Positions 55,415 through 63,925 of a DNA stretch of 64,000 nucleotides are shown here, one piece after another (position 1 is the first letter of the stretch; the number at the start of each line of letters is the position of its first letter). Below the pieces are notes generated by a model. That model ran no database searches and was not told the DNA's origin. It worked only from the letters and a program-made list of their open reading frames with translations. Made by a program: the position numbers and the translations under genes. This DNA comes from Paraliobacillus sp044383835 (lineage in GTDB: Bacteria; Bacillota; Bacilli; Bacillales; Amphibacillaceae), in the NCBI RefSeq assembly GCF_044383835.1, contig NZ_JBISEP010000012.1, positions 7,510 through 71,509 of the forward strand, in the 5' to 3' direction.

Positions 55415-56458
55415 CTATTTTACTTGAATGTGACCTGCATTTCCTGTTGTGATTTCACCAATCTGTGTTGCTTCGATACCGTTTTGGTGTAGCTCGTCAA
55501 GAAGTGCATTGGCATCCTCTTTAGAAACCGCTAATAGTAATCCACCTGACGTTACAGCATCTGCAAGCATCCATTGATTGATTTGATCGAACTGTTCTGA
55601 AAAAGTAACATTTTCCTTCACATGATCTAAATTATTTTTCGTACCTCCAGGGACTGCGCCAGCTTCTGCTAGTTCACGAACTCTAGGGAGCATGGGAATA
55701 TCATTGTAATTAAGTGTAATTTCTTTTTTGCTTTCTTGTGCCATTTCTGTTGCATGCCCAAGTAAGCCAAAGCCAGTAACATCGGTACAAGCATGAACGT
55801 TATATTTTTGCATAATTTCTGAAGCGGATTTATTCAAAGTAGCCATCACTTTAGTAACGGTTGCTATTTCTTTTTCAGTCAATAGATTTCTCTTGAGCGA
55901 TGTCGTATAAATTCCGACCCCAATAGGCTTTGTTAGAATTAATTGATCACCAACCTGAGCTCCTGTGTTAGTTTTGATGTTATCAGGATGCACAGTTCCG
56001 GTCACTGCTAAACCGAACTTTGGTTCTTGATCATCGATAGAATGACCACCAACTAAGGTAACGCCAGCTTCTTGGAGCTTATCACTTGCTCCTCGTAAAA
56101 TAGCAGAGAGAATCGATTTATCTAACTTCACGATTGGAAATGCGACAATATTTAAAGCGGTAATTGGTGTTCCGCCCATCGCGTACACATCGCTGATTGC
56201 ATTAGCGGCTGCAATTTGTCCGAAATCGTAAGGGTCATCAACAATTGGTGTGAAAAAATCAACTGTTTGGACAAGCGCTGTGGTGTCATTTAATTTGTAA
56301 ACACCAGCATCATCTCCTGTTTCAAGACCAACAATTAGATTAGGGTTTTTCGTAGTTGGAGGAAGTTGGCGGAGCACTTGATCAAGATCAGCGGGGCCAA
56401 TTTTGCAACCGCATCCTCCCTTTGAAGTCAATGTAGTGAGTTTAATCGTTTCTGACAT
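55415..56458 (-). CDS. selD: Selenide, water dikinase (selenophosphate synthetase)
   Basis: SelD makes selenophosphate from selenide and ATP; 347 residues. The N-terminal active-site pattern is GGCGCKIGP with Cys 16/18 and Lys 19, so this is the Cys form, not selenocysteine. VGLETGDDAGVYKL, QTVDFFTPIVDDPYDFGQIAAANAISDVYAMGG and VTDVTGFGLLGHATEM (read as CTDVTGFGLLGH) are family hallmarks. It pairs with mnmH, the only selenium user seen here, so tRNA selenation is its probable job. The genes are 15 bases apart. Confidence 0.94.
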   Translation of the reverse strand: MSETIKLTTLTSKGGCGCKIGPADLDQVLRQLPPTTKNPNLIVGLETGDDAGVYKLNDTTALVQTVDFFTPIVDDPYDFGQIAAANAISDVYAMGGTPITALNIVAFPIVKLDKSILSAILRGASDKLQEAGVTLVGGHSIDDQEPKFGLAVTGTVHPDNIKTNTGAQVGDQLILTKPIGVGIYTTSLKRNLLTEKEIATVTKVMATLNKSASEIMQKYNVHACTDVTGFGLLGHATEMAQESKKEITLNYNDIPMLPRVRELAEAGAVPGGTKNNLDHVKENVTFSEQFDQINQWMLADAVTSGGLLLAVSKEDANALLDELHQNGIEATQIGEITTGNAGHIQVK

Positions 56459-56684
56459 GTTCGTTCATCCTTTTTTTAATTTACTGTGATCACGCTATTC
56501 ATTTTGAAGCTTAAAATGGTTAATGATTATATTATTAATTTTATCACTAATAGACATATCTAGTAGTATATATTTTTTTCCGTTCTTGCTTTGGGAAAGT
56601 TGGCTTGATTTGTGGGGCGAGAACTTCAGTTAGGGGTTAATAAAAAATTATTCCGCACATAACATACGGAATGATTCTTAAAAA

Positions 56685-57587
56685 TTATTTTTCTAGCCAT
56701 TTATCAACAGTATCTTGATTTTCTTCCACCCAAGTTTCTGCTAATTCTTTAGGTTTTTTTCCTTCATCGATGGAGATCAACCATTTTTCAACCATATCAA
56801 TATCTAAATTCATATTAGAAAATAGTATATGTGCCGTTGGCGAATCTTCCTCAAATGAAGGAGTTACACCAATTTCAATATCATCTAATTTCCAAGTATT
56901 TCGTGGATCTTCTAAAAATTTAATATCAAATCGGACAAACATCGGATGCGGACGCCAAGCATTAAATGCAATAGGCTCTTTATCGTCAATCGAATTTTGT
57001 GCTTCTGTCAACATTGCTGCAGTCGTACTATTTTTGACTTCAAAATTATCCATTTCATAGTCTTCCAACATTTTATTTGTTGTTATAGACATTCCACTAC
57101 CTGGTTCAATAGCAAAGATTTCCTTCTCGAATAAATCTGGATTCGAAGCTAAATCTTCAATAGAATTGATATCTTCCATGTAAGTCGGAACAGCAATTCC
57201 GAGTGGCATATCTGAGAAAATCGTTCCTGCTGTTTCAAAGGTATCGTCATATTTTTCTAAATAAGACTCATGTAAATTAGGACGCCATACATCAATAAAA
57301 GCATCAATCCCTTGTGTCGATAATGCTTCATATAAAATTCCGACATCCGCTTCTTCAATTTCTACATTATATCCTTCTTGCTCTAGAATAACTTGTGATA
57401 AATACGCGGATACAGTGGCATAGTCATAAGGATCAAGTCCTATGGATATTTCTGTTACTTCGTCAACGTTCTGATTGTTTTCAGTGGCATTGTCATTTTC
57501 AGTTGTTCCACAAGCTGAAAGTAACAGGGCAAATCCTACTAAGACCAGAATGAAAAATCTGTTTTTGTAGCTTCGCTTTTTAAAAAT
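56685..57587 (-). CDS. Glycine-betaine-type ABC substrate-binding lipoprotein, ATT start
   Basis: This is a solute-binding protein of the OpuAC/ProX class, 300 residues. The frame is open from 57587 on the minus strand and contains a full lipoprotein signal (KKRSYKNRFFILVLVGF, then LLLSAC with Cys ~24), GLDPYDYATVSAYLSQ, an Asp-Val-Trp-Arg-Pro motif, GSGMSITTNKML, FNAWRPHPMFVRFD, and VEKWLISIDEG at the end. No ATG, GTG or TTG precedes the signal; the only codon correctly spaced from the AGAGGAG site is ATT at 57585-57587. The first ATG (57209) would cut off the signal and a third of the protein. Either ATT is a rare start or an ATG has mutated. No permease or ATPase is adjacent. Confidence 0.75.
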   Translation of the reverse strand: MFKKRSYKNRFFILVLVGFALLLSACGTTENDNATENNQNVDEVTEISIGLDPYDYATVSAYLSQVILEQEGYNVEIEEADVGILYEALSTQGIDAFIDVWRPNLHESYLEKYDDTFETAGTIFSDMPLGIAVPTYMEDINSIEDLASNPDLFEKEIFAIEPGSGMSITTNKMLEDYEMDNFEVKNSTTAAMLTEAQNSIDDKEPIAFNAWRPHPMFVRFDIKFLEDPRNTWKLDDIEIGVTPSFEEDSPTAHILFSNMNLDIDMVEKWLISIDEGKKPKELAETWVEENQDTVDKWLEK

Positions 57588-57733
57588 GATAAATGCTCCT
57601 CTGTAGTTAGTTATTTTTAAAAAATATAAGAGGTCATTATATTAGAAATTTAGCATTTAAGCAAATAAGTGAAGCTATTAAATCATCTTTGAGTAATTTG
57701 CGTTTCGATATTATATTTAAGAGAAAAACTAGA

Positions 57734-57847
57734 CTACTTCTTAACGATACTTTCTAATATTTTCTGCCCTTCTGGGGTTAAATAGGCATTGTTATTTTCA
57801 AGTAATTCTTTGGCTAATTCTACGGTCATAGGTTTTGATGAAGTCAT
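57734..57847 (-). CDS. Small conserved-looking protein of 37 residues
   Basis: The gene starts at ATG 57847 with a very good GGAAGGAGGG site eight bases upstream and ends at TAG 57734. The protein begins MTSSKPMTVELAKELLENN and ends LTPEGQKILESIVKK; it is mostly helical and charged with no membrane segment. Codon use is like the neighbours. The strong ribosome site argues that it is real. Function unknown. Confidence 0.65.
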   Translation of the reverse strand: MTSSKPMTVELAKELLENNNAYLTPEGQKILESIVKK

Positions 57848-58065
57848 CAAACGATCCCTCCTTCCTCGTTCTGTAATATATTATGTTTATTTACAGAGAG
57901 CTGAAAGGGAAAGGTATATTAAGATAGAGGTGGAATTTTAGGTCGCAAGCGTGCTTAATCGGAAATAATTTTAAATCTGAGAAAGGGATATGCCAATTTA
58001 TGAAGAATAATGTCAGTGTGGTAATAGATATTTGGCTAAAGGGTATTATCGAACAAAACATGTTG

Positions 58066-58429
58066 TGATTTCACCCTGAGTGAATGAAAAATCCGTTTTA
58101 ATGAACAAAGCAAGCAGTGATTTCGTCCTAAGTGAACGAAAAATCTGATTTAATGAACAAAGTAAGCAGTGATTTCGCCCTAAGTGAACGAAAAATCTGA
58201 TTTAGCGAACAAAGTAAGTAGTGATTTCGTCCTAAGTGAACGAAAAATCTGATTTAGCGAACAAAGTAAGCAGTGATTTCGTCCTAAGTGAACGAAAAAT
58301 CTGTTTTAATGAATAAAGTAAGTTGTAATTTCGTCCTAAGTGATCGAAACCCCTGATTTAACAAACAAAACATTCTTTAATTACACTCTGAATGACTGAA
58401 ACCCCATATAATAAACCACTCAAGCAATA
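58066..58429 (+). repeat. Tandem repeat, seven copies of a 52-base unit
   Basis: Units begin TGATTTCGTCCTAAGTGAAC and end with AACAAAGTAAGCAG. Copies start at 58066, 58118, 58170, 58222, 58274, 58326 and 58378. The middle units differ by one to three bases; the last two are worn. No open frame runs through. A partial unit end lies before the first (58050-58065). Confidence 0.9.
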
Positions 58430-58484
58430 AAATGCCCTACCCAAATAATTTATTACTAATATATTGTGTATAGGAGTGAAATGA

Positions 58485-59387
58485 ATGATTAGAAAAGAAC
58501 GTAGGAAGCCGAAAGAACTTCGTATATTAGAATTACTAAGTAACCGAAAAACATTAAATTCAAGAGATTATATGAAATATCAAAATTTATTGCTAGGTTA
58601 TGAAGGGGAGTTACGCTTTGATTCTTATATGAAAAAGTATGGAGAAAAACTTATAATTTTAAATGATCTATTACTAAGGCACAACGAACAATATTTTCAA
58701 ATAGATTCATGTGTTATAACAAACGAAACCATATACCTTTTTGAAATAAAAAACTATCAGGGTCAATATTATTTTGATAAGGATACTTTGTATAAGGTCT
58801 CCAATAAGGAAATAGAAAATCCGATTCTTCAACGCACTCGGGCAACTTCATTATTCCGGATGTTTCTACAGTCTAAAGGCATTCATTTGCCTCTTAAATC
58901 TTATATCGTTTTTATTCATCCGCAATGCACTATCTATCAAACACCACTTAATCAACAAATCATTTTTCATTCCAATCTCTATTCTTTTCTTACCAAATTA
59001 AATGAAAATCAATTCAGCAGTAAAAAAAGCCAAAACATAGCCAAAGTTCTAGAGGCATCTATTTATCATGAATTTCAATCCGAGAAAAGTATTTACTATA
59101 CATTTGATGAGTTGCAAAAAGGAATTCCTTGTTGTCGATGTGGTTGCATGGATACTTATCCAATTAAACGTGTTATTAAGTGTGATGCTTGTGAAGCAGA
59201 AGAAGTAGCAAGCGAGGCGATCATTCGTTGTATTAAGGAATTTCAGGAGCTATTCCCAGGTGAGAATTTAACCTCAAAAATCATTTCGAAATGGTGTGGT
59301 GATTCCATTACACAAGCGAGGTGTAAACGTGTGTTACTTAGGGATTTTTCTAAGCAAGGAGAAACAAAGAATGCGTATTATATTTAG
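58485..59387 (+). CDS. NERD-domain protein with C-terminal zinc-finger-like region
   Basis: The protein has 300 residues. The nuclease-related NERD domain (about 38-150) is shown by GYEGELRFDSYM, FQIDSCVITNETIYLFEIKNYQG, with the Asp and the Glu-x-Lys of a restriction-like fold. Near residues 217-245, CCRCGC and CDAC form a probable zinc ribbon. NERD proteins are common and mostly uncharacterised in Bacillaceae; DNA processing is suspected. The start has AGGAGTG upstream. It stands alone after the tandem repeat. Confidence 0.85.
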   Translation: MIRKERRKPKELRILELLSNRKTLNSRDYMKYQNLLLGYEGELRFDSYMKKYGEKLIILNDLLLRHNEQYFQIDSCVITNETIYLFEIKNYQGQYYFDKDTLYKVSNKEIENPILQRTRATSLFRMFLQSKGIHLPLKSYIVFIHPQCTIYQTPLNQQIIFHSNLYSFLTKLNENQFSSKKSQNIAKVLEASIYHEFQSEKSIYYTFDELQKGIPCCRCGCMDTYPIKRVIKCDACEAEEVASEAIIRCIKEFQELFPGENLTSKIISKWCGDSITQARCKRVLLRDFSKQGETKNAYYI

Positions 59388-59675
59388 AAAGAGGAGACTT
59401 AATTATAGAGCCAAATTTATAAAAAATATAAAAACCTCATTTTGAACTGATTTTTTCTTTGGGGCTAATTTCCAAACAAAAAAAGCAAAAACATGGGATT
59501 ATTTTGATAATTTATAGTAATATTAGTGAATAAATAATGTGAACTGATTGTTAAAACTAAAAATAAGCTCTTAATGCACAAGAATCTATTAAGTCACTTA
59601 TTGAAGTGATAGGAAGCGTTGTTGTTCTTTGAAAGTGATTTGCTATTCACAAACGATGAAAAAGGAGGGGTCTTT

Positions 59676-59774
59676 TTGAATGATTGGGCGCTTAAACTAG
59701 CTTTAAAGGTCTTTGTTTTTTATTTTTTTTCAGGAGTAGCAATTGCTTTAATTTATTATATGTTTGTGAAATGA
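59676..59774 (+). CDS. Very small membrane protein (32 residues)
   Basis: It starts at TTG 59676, preceded by AAAGGAGGGG, and ends at TGA. The peptide begins MNDWALKLALKVFV and is a single hydrophobic helix ending in YYMFVK. The very strong ribosome site is the main support. It could be a small membrane regulator or toxin-like peptide. A second small gene of similar type follows. Confidence 0.55.
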   Translation: MNDWALKLALKVFVFYFFSGVAIALIYYMFVK

Positions 59775-59854
59775 AAATACATTCTTCTTTAGAGCTAATA
59801 TTATCAAGTATACTTACACAATGTTTTTCTAGTGCAAAGGAGGTTGATTTTTAG

Positions 59855-59998
59855 TTGGTTTTAAAAAAATGGAATAAATTGAATGGCTATATTAAAATAA
59901 TTTTTATTCTAATAGCTATCTATGTCGGAGCGGACTTAGCTTCTTTTATTTATGGAGTGGGTAACGACTTAGGAGATATGTTTTATTATAATATATAA
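59855..59998 (+). CDS. Very small membrane protein (47 residues)
   Basis: It starts at TTG 59855 with AAAGGAGG 11 bases upstream and ends at TAA. The peptide has a basic start (MVLKKWNKLNGYIK), one hydrophobic helix (about 15-33) and a short tail with GNDLGDMFYYN. Possibly in one operon with the preceding small gene. Function unknown. Confidence 0.55.
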   Translation: MVLKKWNKLNGYIKIIFILIAIYVGADLASFIYGVGNDLGDMFYYNI

Positions 59999-60096
59999 GC
60001 CAATTAGCGAATGATATTATGCTAGTGATATGAGTGAAAGCTTAGTTAGATTTGTGTTGACTTTGAAAAACAAATGTATTGCATTCTAATCTTTAT

Positions 60097-60132
60097 GAGA
60101 GGTAATCGCTTTGATTACCTCTCTATTATTTA
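60097..60132 (+). terminator. Terminator before the IS200-type element
   Basis: GAGAGGTAATC (60097-60107) pairs perfectly with GATTACCTCTC (60113-60123), followed by TATTATTTAT. Confidence 0.6.
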
Positions 60133-60136
60133 TGGT

Positions 60137-60880
60137 CTTCGAAAACCCCTGGCTATTCCGGGGGTTCCATAGAGCTTCCAGCGTGGGGACAAAAAAAGCC
60201 TCTCTTCATGATAAGACAAGGTTGGTTTCCCGACCACCAAATCTCATCAAAGAAGGAGGCATGTCCAATGCAGGACAAGAATAGTTTAGCACATACACAG
60301 TGGAGATGTAAGTATCCTATCGTTTTTGCTCCAAAATATAGAAGGCAAATTATCTATGGAAAATATAAAAAAAGTATTGGCGAAATTGTAAGAGGTCTTT
60401 GTGAAAGAAAAGGCGTTGAGATACACGAGGCAAATGCATGCAAAGATCACATTCATATGTTAGTAAGTATTCCGCCAAAACTAAGTGTATTTCAGTTCAT
60501 GGGATATCTAATAGGGAAAAAGTAGTTTAATGATTTTTGATCGTCACGCTAATTTAAAGTATAGATATGGTAACCGAAAATTCTGGTGTAGAGGCTACTT
60601 TGTAGATACAGTGGGCAGAAACAAAAATCAAATTCAAGAATATATTAGGAATCAGCTTAAAGAGGACTACGTAAGCGATCAATTAACTTTATTTGAAGAG
60701 TTTGATCCTTTCACTGGAGAGAAGAATAAAAAGAAAAGATAAGAGATTCTTTAGAATCAGTGAGTGAGTGTGGTGCAAAAGGGAAACCCATTCAGCGGGC
60801 CTTTAAGGCCGAGGCCGGTAACAAAGGCTTCCAGCCGCAGAGCAAACCACCAGTTCACACTGGTGGTTTTGATTTTATAG
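60137..60880 (+). mobile_element. IS200/IS605-type insertion sequence
   Basis: The left end has an AACCCC...GGGGGTT imperfect hairpin (about 60144-60166), and the right end has AAACCACCAG (60844-60853) pairing with CTGGTGGTTT (60860-60869). Between them lies a TnpA-type transposase gene. There are no terminal inverted repeats, as expected for this family. Exact ends are estimates. Confidence 0.75.
60268..60742 (+). pseudogene. tnpA: IS200-type transposase TnpA, frameshifted
   Basis: This is a Y1 (HUH) transposase of about 157 residues. The gene starts at ATG 60268 with AAGGAGG upstream. The HUH motif is in DHIHMLVSIPPK, and the second part has GYFVDTVGRN with the catalytic Tyr nearby (NQIQEYIRNQ). 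A run of five A at 60517-60521 needs to be four for the frame to continue from GYLIGK to SSLMIFDRHANLKY; as it stands translation stops at TAG 60523. One inserted base inactivates the gene, unless slippage on the A run restores some product. Confidence 0.85.
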
Positions 60881-61161
60881 TTCATCTTAACTATGTAAAA
60901 AGGTTACTACAGATTGTGGTAGATCAGGTCTTGCCGTAATACCCAAAATACAAGATGTTGCAGGTACTAAATATTAGAATTACTTAGTATAGATTTTTTT
61001 ATAGTACGCAATTACTGGCAAATTCAATTACAACAAACATTAATATAATTTATATAATAATATCTATTTTTGGATAAAAAAACATAAAAATGTAGAATTA
61101 TCTAGGGATTTTATAGTACTATTGATATAGTAGATAATGTAAATTAGTAAAGGAGTTAATT

Positions 61162-62058
61162 TTGACTGGAAATATAAAATACATGATGGATAAGTTCATT
61201 AAGAAATCTAGTTTCGATGAAGATCTAAAATTAATGATGCTTCATTTTATTGATTACAAATCCAATGAAGGTTTTTACTTTGGCGAACTTACTTTGCTCC
61301 ACTATCGAATGTTTAATGGAAAAAGGTATGATATCTATTCAGTTGCCGCAGCATTGGAAATACTTATTTTAGCTTCCGACATAATGGATGATCTTGCAGA
61401 CAAAGATAATATTTCTGCACCATGGTATCCACTTGACCAATCTAAACTATTAAATATCACTACGGGTCTCTTGTTTCTAAGCAAACAGATATTGGACAAT
61501 GTTCAGGGAAAAGGTAGACGAGTATTAGATAAGTTATTCTATGAATCTATTTACCGTTCTATTAGTGGGCAGAAGTTAGATCTTAATAACAAGATTAAAG
61601 ACAAACAATCTTATCTAGAACTTATTAAGAAAAAGTCGGGTTCTCTTACTGCACTAGCTTGTCTAATGGGAGCTTCTTTATCTTCATCTCAAAACTTAGA
61701 TATCATAGAGAATTATGGAGAGAAATTAGGAATTATATCACAACTATCCAATGACCTGTCCGGTGTAAAACAATGGGATGAAAAAAGTGACATAAGGCAA
61801 AAAAAAATAACTCTTCCAATTATTTATTTGCTTTCATTAAAAGAAGAGAGTTACATTAAACGATATTTTGAAGGAATGATAATTTTTAATGAGTTGAGGA
61901 AAATAAAAGGTGAAGTAGTACAAGAAATGGAGCGGTTAGGTGCATTTAGTTATGTTCATGTAACCTTACAAGTATACAAAAACCAAGCTATACAGTTAGT
62001 AGATCAACTTAATGTTTGCAACGATTATAAAGATAGAGTGAAAAACTACATTTATTAG
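61162..62058 (+). CDS. comQ: ComX-modifying isoprenyl transferase ComQ
   Basis: This is a polyprenyl-synthase-like enzyme of 298 residues that attaches an isoprenyl group to the Trp of the ComX pheromone. The first Asp-rich motif is DDLAD (~76-80), and the second region reads QLSNDLSGVKQWDEKSDIRQKK. The start is TTG 61162 with AAAGGAG upstream. The comX gene follows by 10 bases, which settles the identity. It ends well inside the family size. Sequence identity between ComQ proteins is low, so this pherotype is probably its own. Confidence 0.9.
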   Translation: MTGNIKYMMDKFIKKSSFDEDLKLMMLHFIDYKSNEGFYFGELTLLHYRMFNGKRYDIYSVAAALEILILASDIMDDLADKDNISAPWYPLDQSKLLNITTGLLFLSKQILDNVQGKGRRVLDKLFYESIYRSISGQKLDLNNKIKDKQSYLELIKKKSGSLTALACLMGASLSSSQNLDIIENYGEKLGIISQLSNDLSGVKQWDEKSDIRQKKITLPIIYLLSLKEESYIKRYFEGMIIFNELRKIKGEVVQEMERLGAFSYVHVTLQVYKNQAIQLVDQLNVCNDYKDRVKNYIY

Positions 62059-62068
62059 GAGTGATTTT

Positions 62069-62227
62069 ATGGAAGAAACTATTTATTATCTAAGTAAAAA
62101 CCCAGATGTTTTAGAAAAATTTAAGAAGGGGACAGTTAGTTTAATAGGTGTTACCAAAGAAGAGTTAAAGGCAATTACAGATGTTTTCTCTACAAATAGC
62201 TTATCAGTTATAAACTATTGGAAATAA
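62069..62227 (+). CDS. comX: ComX competence pheromone precursor
   Basis: The precursor has 52 residues, start ATG 62069 with AGGAGTG upstream, ten bases after comQ. The leader has YLSKNPDVLEKFKKGTVSLIGV-like character of ComX (helical, Val-Leu-rich), and the C-terminal part ends SVINYWK with the Trp at residue 51, next to last, ready for prenylation by ComQ. ComX is cut and exported as a short peptide and sensed by ComP. It is too short to be called without its context. Confidence 0.85.
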   Translation: MEETIYYLSKNPDVLEKFKKGTVSLIGVTKEELKAITDVFSTNSLSVINYWK

Positions 62228-62244
62228 CGTAGGGTGGTGTATAG

Positions 62245-63925
62245 TTGTTTACTAACAAGAGTAAGATATTAACTGCAATATTAATGGCTTCTATAATTTC
62301 AATATATTTTATGTATTTAAATCTAACGCCTTACATAGGTATTCAGCTAGAAAAAGAAAATAATTACCAGGTCGAATCTATTTCTGAAATAGGGTGGGGA
62401 CGGCATAATGACATACAAATAGGTGATACAATAAGAGCTATAAATGGTCAGACTGCTAAAGAGCATAATACAGTAATTGAAGATAATCGAATTGAAAATG
62501 CAACATCCATTTCTATCGAACGAAATAATATTGTACATACGTATCAAGTCCATTACTCCTCAGATCTTACTACTCAATATATTTATTTCCATTGTTATAT
62601 GTTGTACTTAATGTTTTTTTAAGCTTAATGTTATTAAAGGATCAATCGAACAAAAAAAGCACAAATATGTTGGTATACTTAATGATGTTATTAAGTGTAT
62701 GTTATGTAAGTGCAAGTTTATCTACTAAATTAATCAATATAGGTGATTTTGTCTTAAATTTAACCTTTTTGTTAGCACCAGTACTATTCCTTCATTTCAT
62801 CTATTTGTTTTATAGAGAGCATAATAGAGTTTGGTTTTCTAGAAAGTTTATATCTTTTTTATATATCATAAGTGTTGGTGTATTTATATTTGTTTCATAT
62901 AGTCAATCAGGAGATAGCGTAAATGAAATTCTTGTTTTAATAAGTACGTTTCTAGGTATTGTAACTTTCATTATTGCTAAACTTTTTACGGGTTTTAGAA
63001 ATTTAAAAAGAGATTTACTTGGAGATACGTTTCGATGGATGTTTTATGCATTCGCCTTGTCTATTTCTCCATTTGTATTTTTTTACATTGTGCCGATTAT
63101 ATTTGGAAGAGAAGTGATTATTCGACCTGAACTAGCAACATTATCTTTATTTTTATTCCCAATTATATTTTTATATTTACTAACAACAGAAAAATTATTC
63201 ATGTTGAAGCTATATTTTAAGCAAATTCCTTACTATTTGTTTTTATCAATTTTGCCATCTATTTTTAGTACTGCTGTTTATGCGCATTTTATGTCGGAAA
63301 ATGTAAATATAGTTAAGCTCTCGCAGTTTTTCTTAGTAATGTCTATTATTTATGTTAGTTTCTTATTTATTAAAAACTATCTTGATCGGGTGTTAAGGTC
63401 AAAACTATTCGTGGATAAGGCTTACTATCAAAGGAGTTTATATAGGTTCAGTGAATTGATTGGAAAACAAACAAATATGAATGAAATTTTGAATGCTGTT
63501 CAAAAAGAGATAGAAGAAGTAAAAAAGATTGAAAAAACAATCCAAGTTGAAGTTTCTAAAAAGCATCACTTTGTTTGTTTAGCTGAAAATGATGAGAAGA
63601 TAATAAATATTGTGAGACTAATCAATAACCAATCCTTATATGTTGGAAAAGTGATACAAGATAAGAATTATTTTGCTCTAGTGGTCGGATCGAAGCCTAA
63701 TTTTTACTTAATTATTATTGGTAAAAATGAAACAGTTACTTCTTTAACTATCAAAGAAATAGAATGGTTAACTACATTAGCTTATTATTCTAATATTGCA
63801 ATAGAAAATATGTTAAAAATGGAAGACTTGCTATTTGAATTAAATGATTATAAAAAAAGCACGGAATCAAGTTGGCTGCAGCGTTTCCTGTTTCGATGGT
63901 CTGAAAAAGAAAGAAGGCAGTTAGG
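62245..63925 (+). pseudogene. comP: Sensor kinase comP, frameshifted and cut by an insertion sequence
   Basis: The first frame (62245 to 62622) has an N-terminal helix and a PDZ-like outside loop (IQIGDTIRAINGQTAKEHNT). At about 62570-62590 the frame shifts (a loss of one base, or gain of two), and the second frame continues with about seven membrane helices, a GAF-like cytoplasmic part (~63450-63800) and ends at WSEKERRQL, directly before where the kinase His motif (DLHD) should be. There the left end of an IS3-type element begins. The kinase and ATPase domains are absent from the window; they may lie beyond the element. ComP should not work. Confidence 0.8.

Noticed and set aside
56685..57209. 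A truncated 174-residue binding protein starting at 57209
   Set aside because: The same frame continues upstream with the missing domain and a lipoprotein signal, so the gene is longer, not truncated.
58066..58429. Tandem repeat read as a CRISPR array
   Set aside because: The whole 52-base unit repeats, spacers included, and no cas genes are present.
59388..59660. Coding capacity between NERD and the small membrane genes
   Set aside because: AT-rich, stops in all frames, no ribosome site; nothing found.
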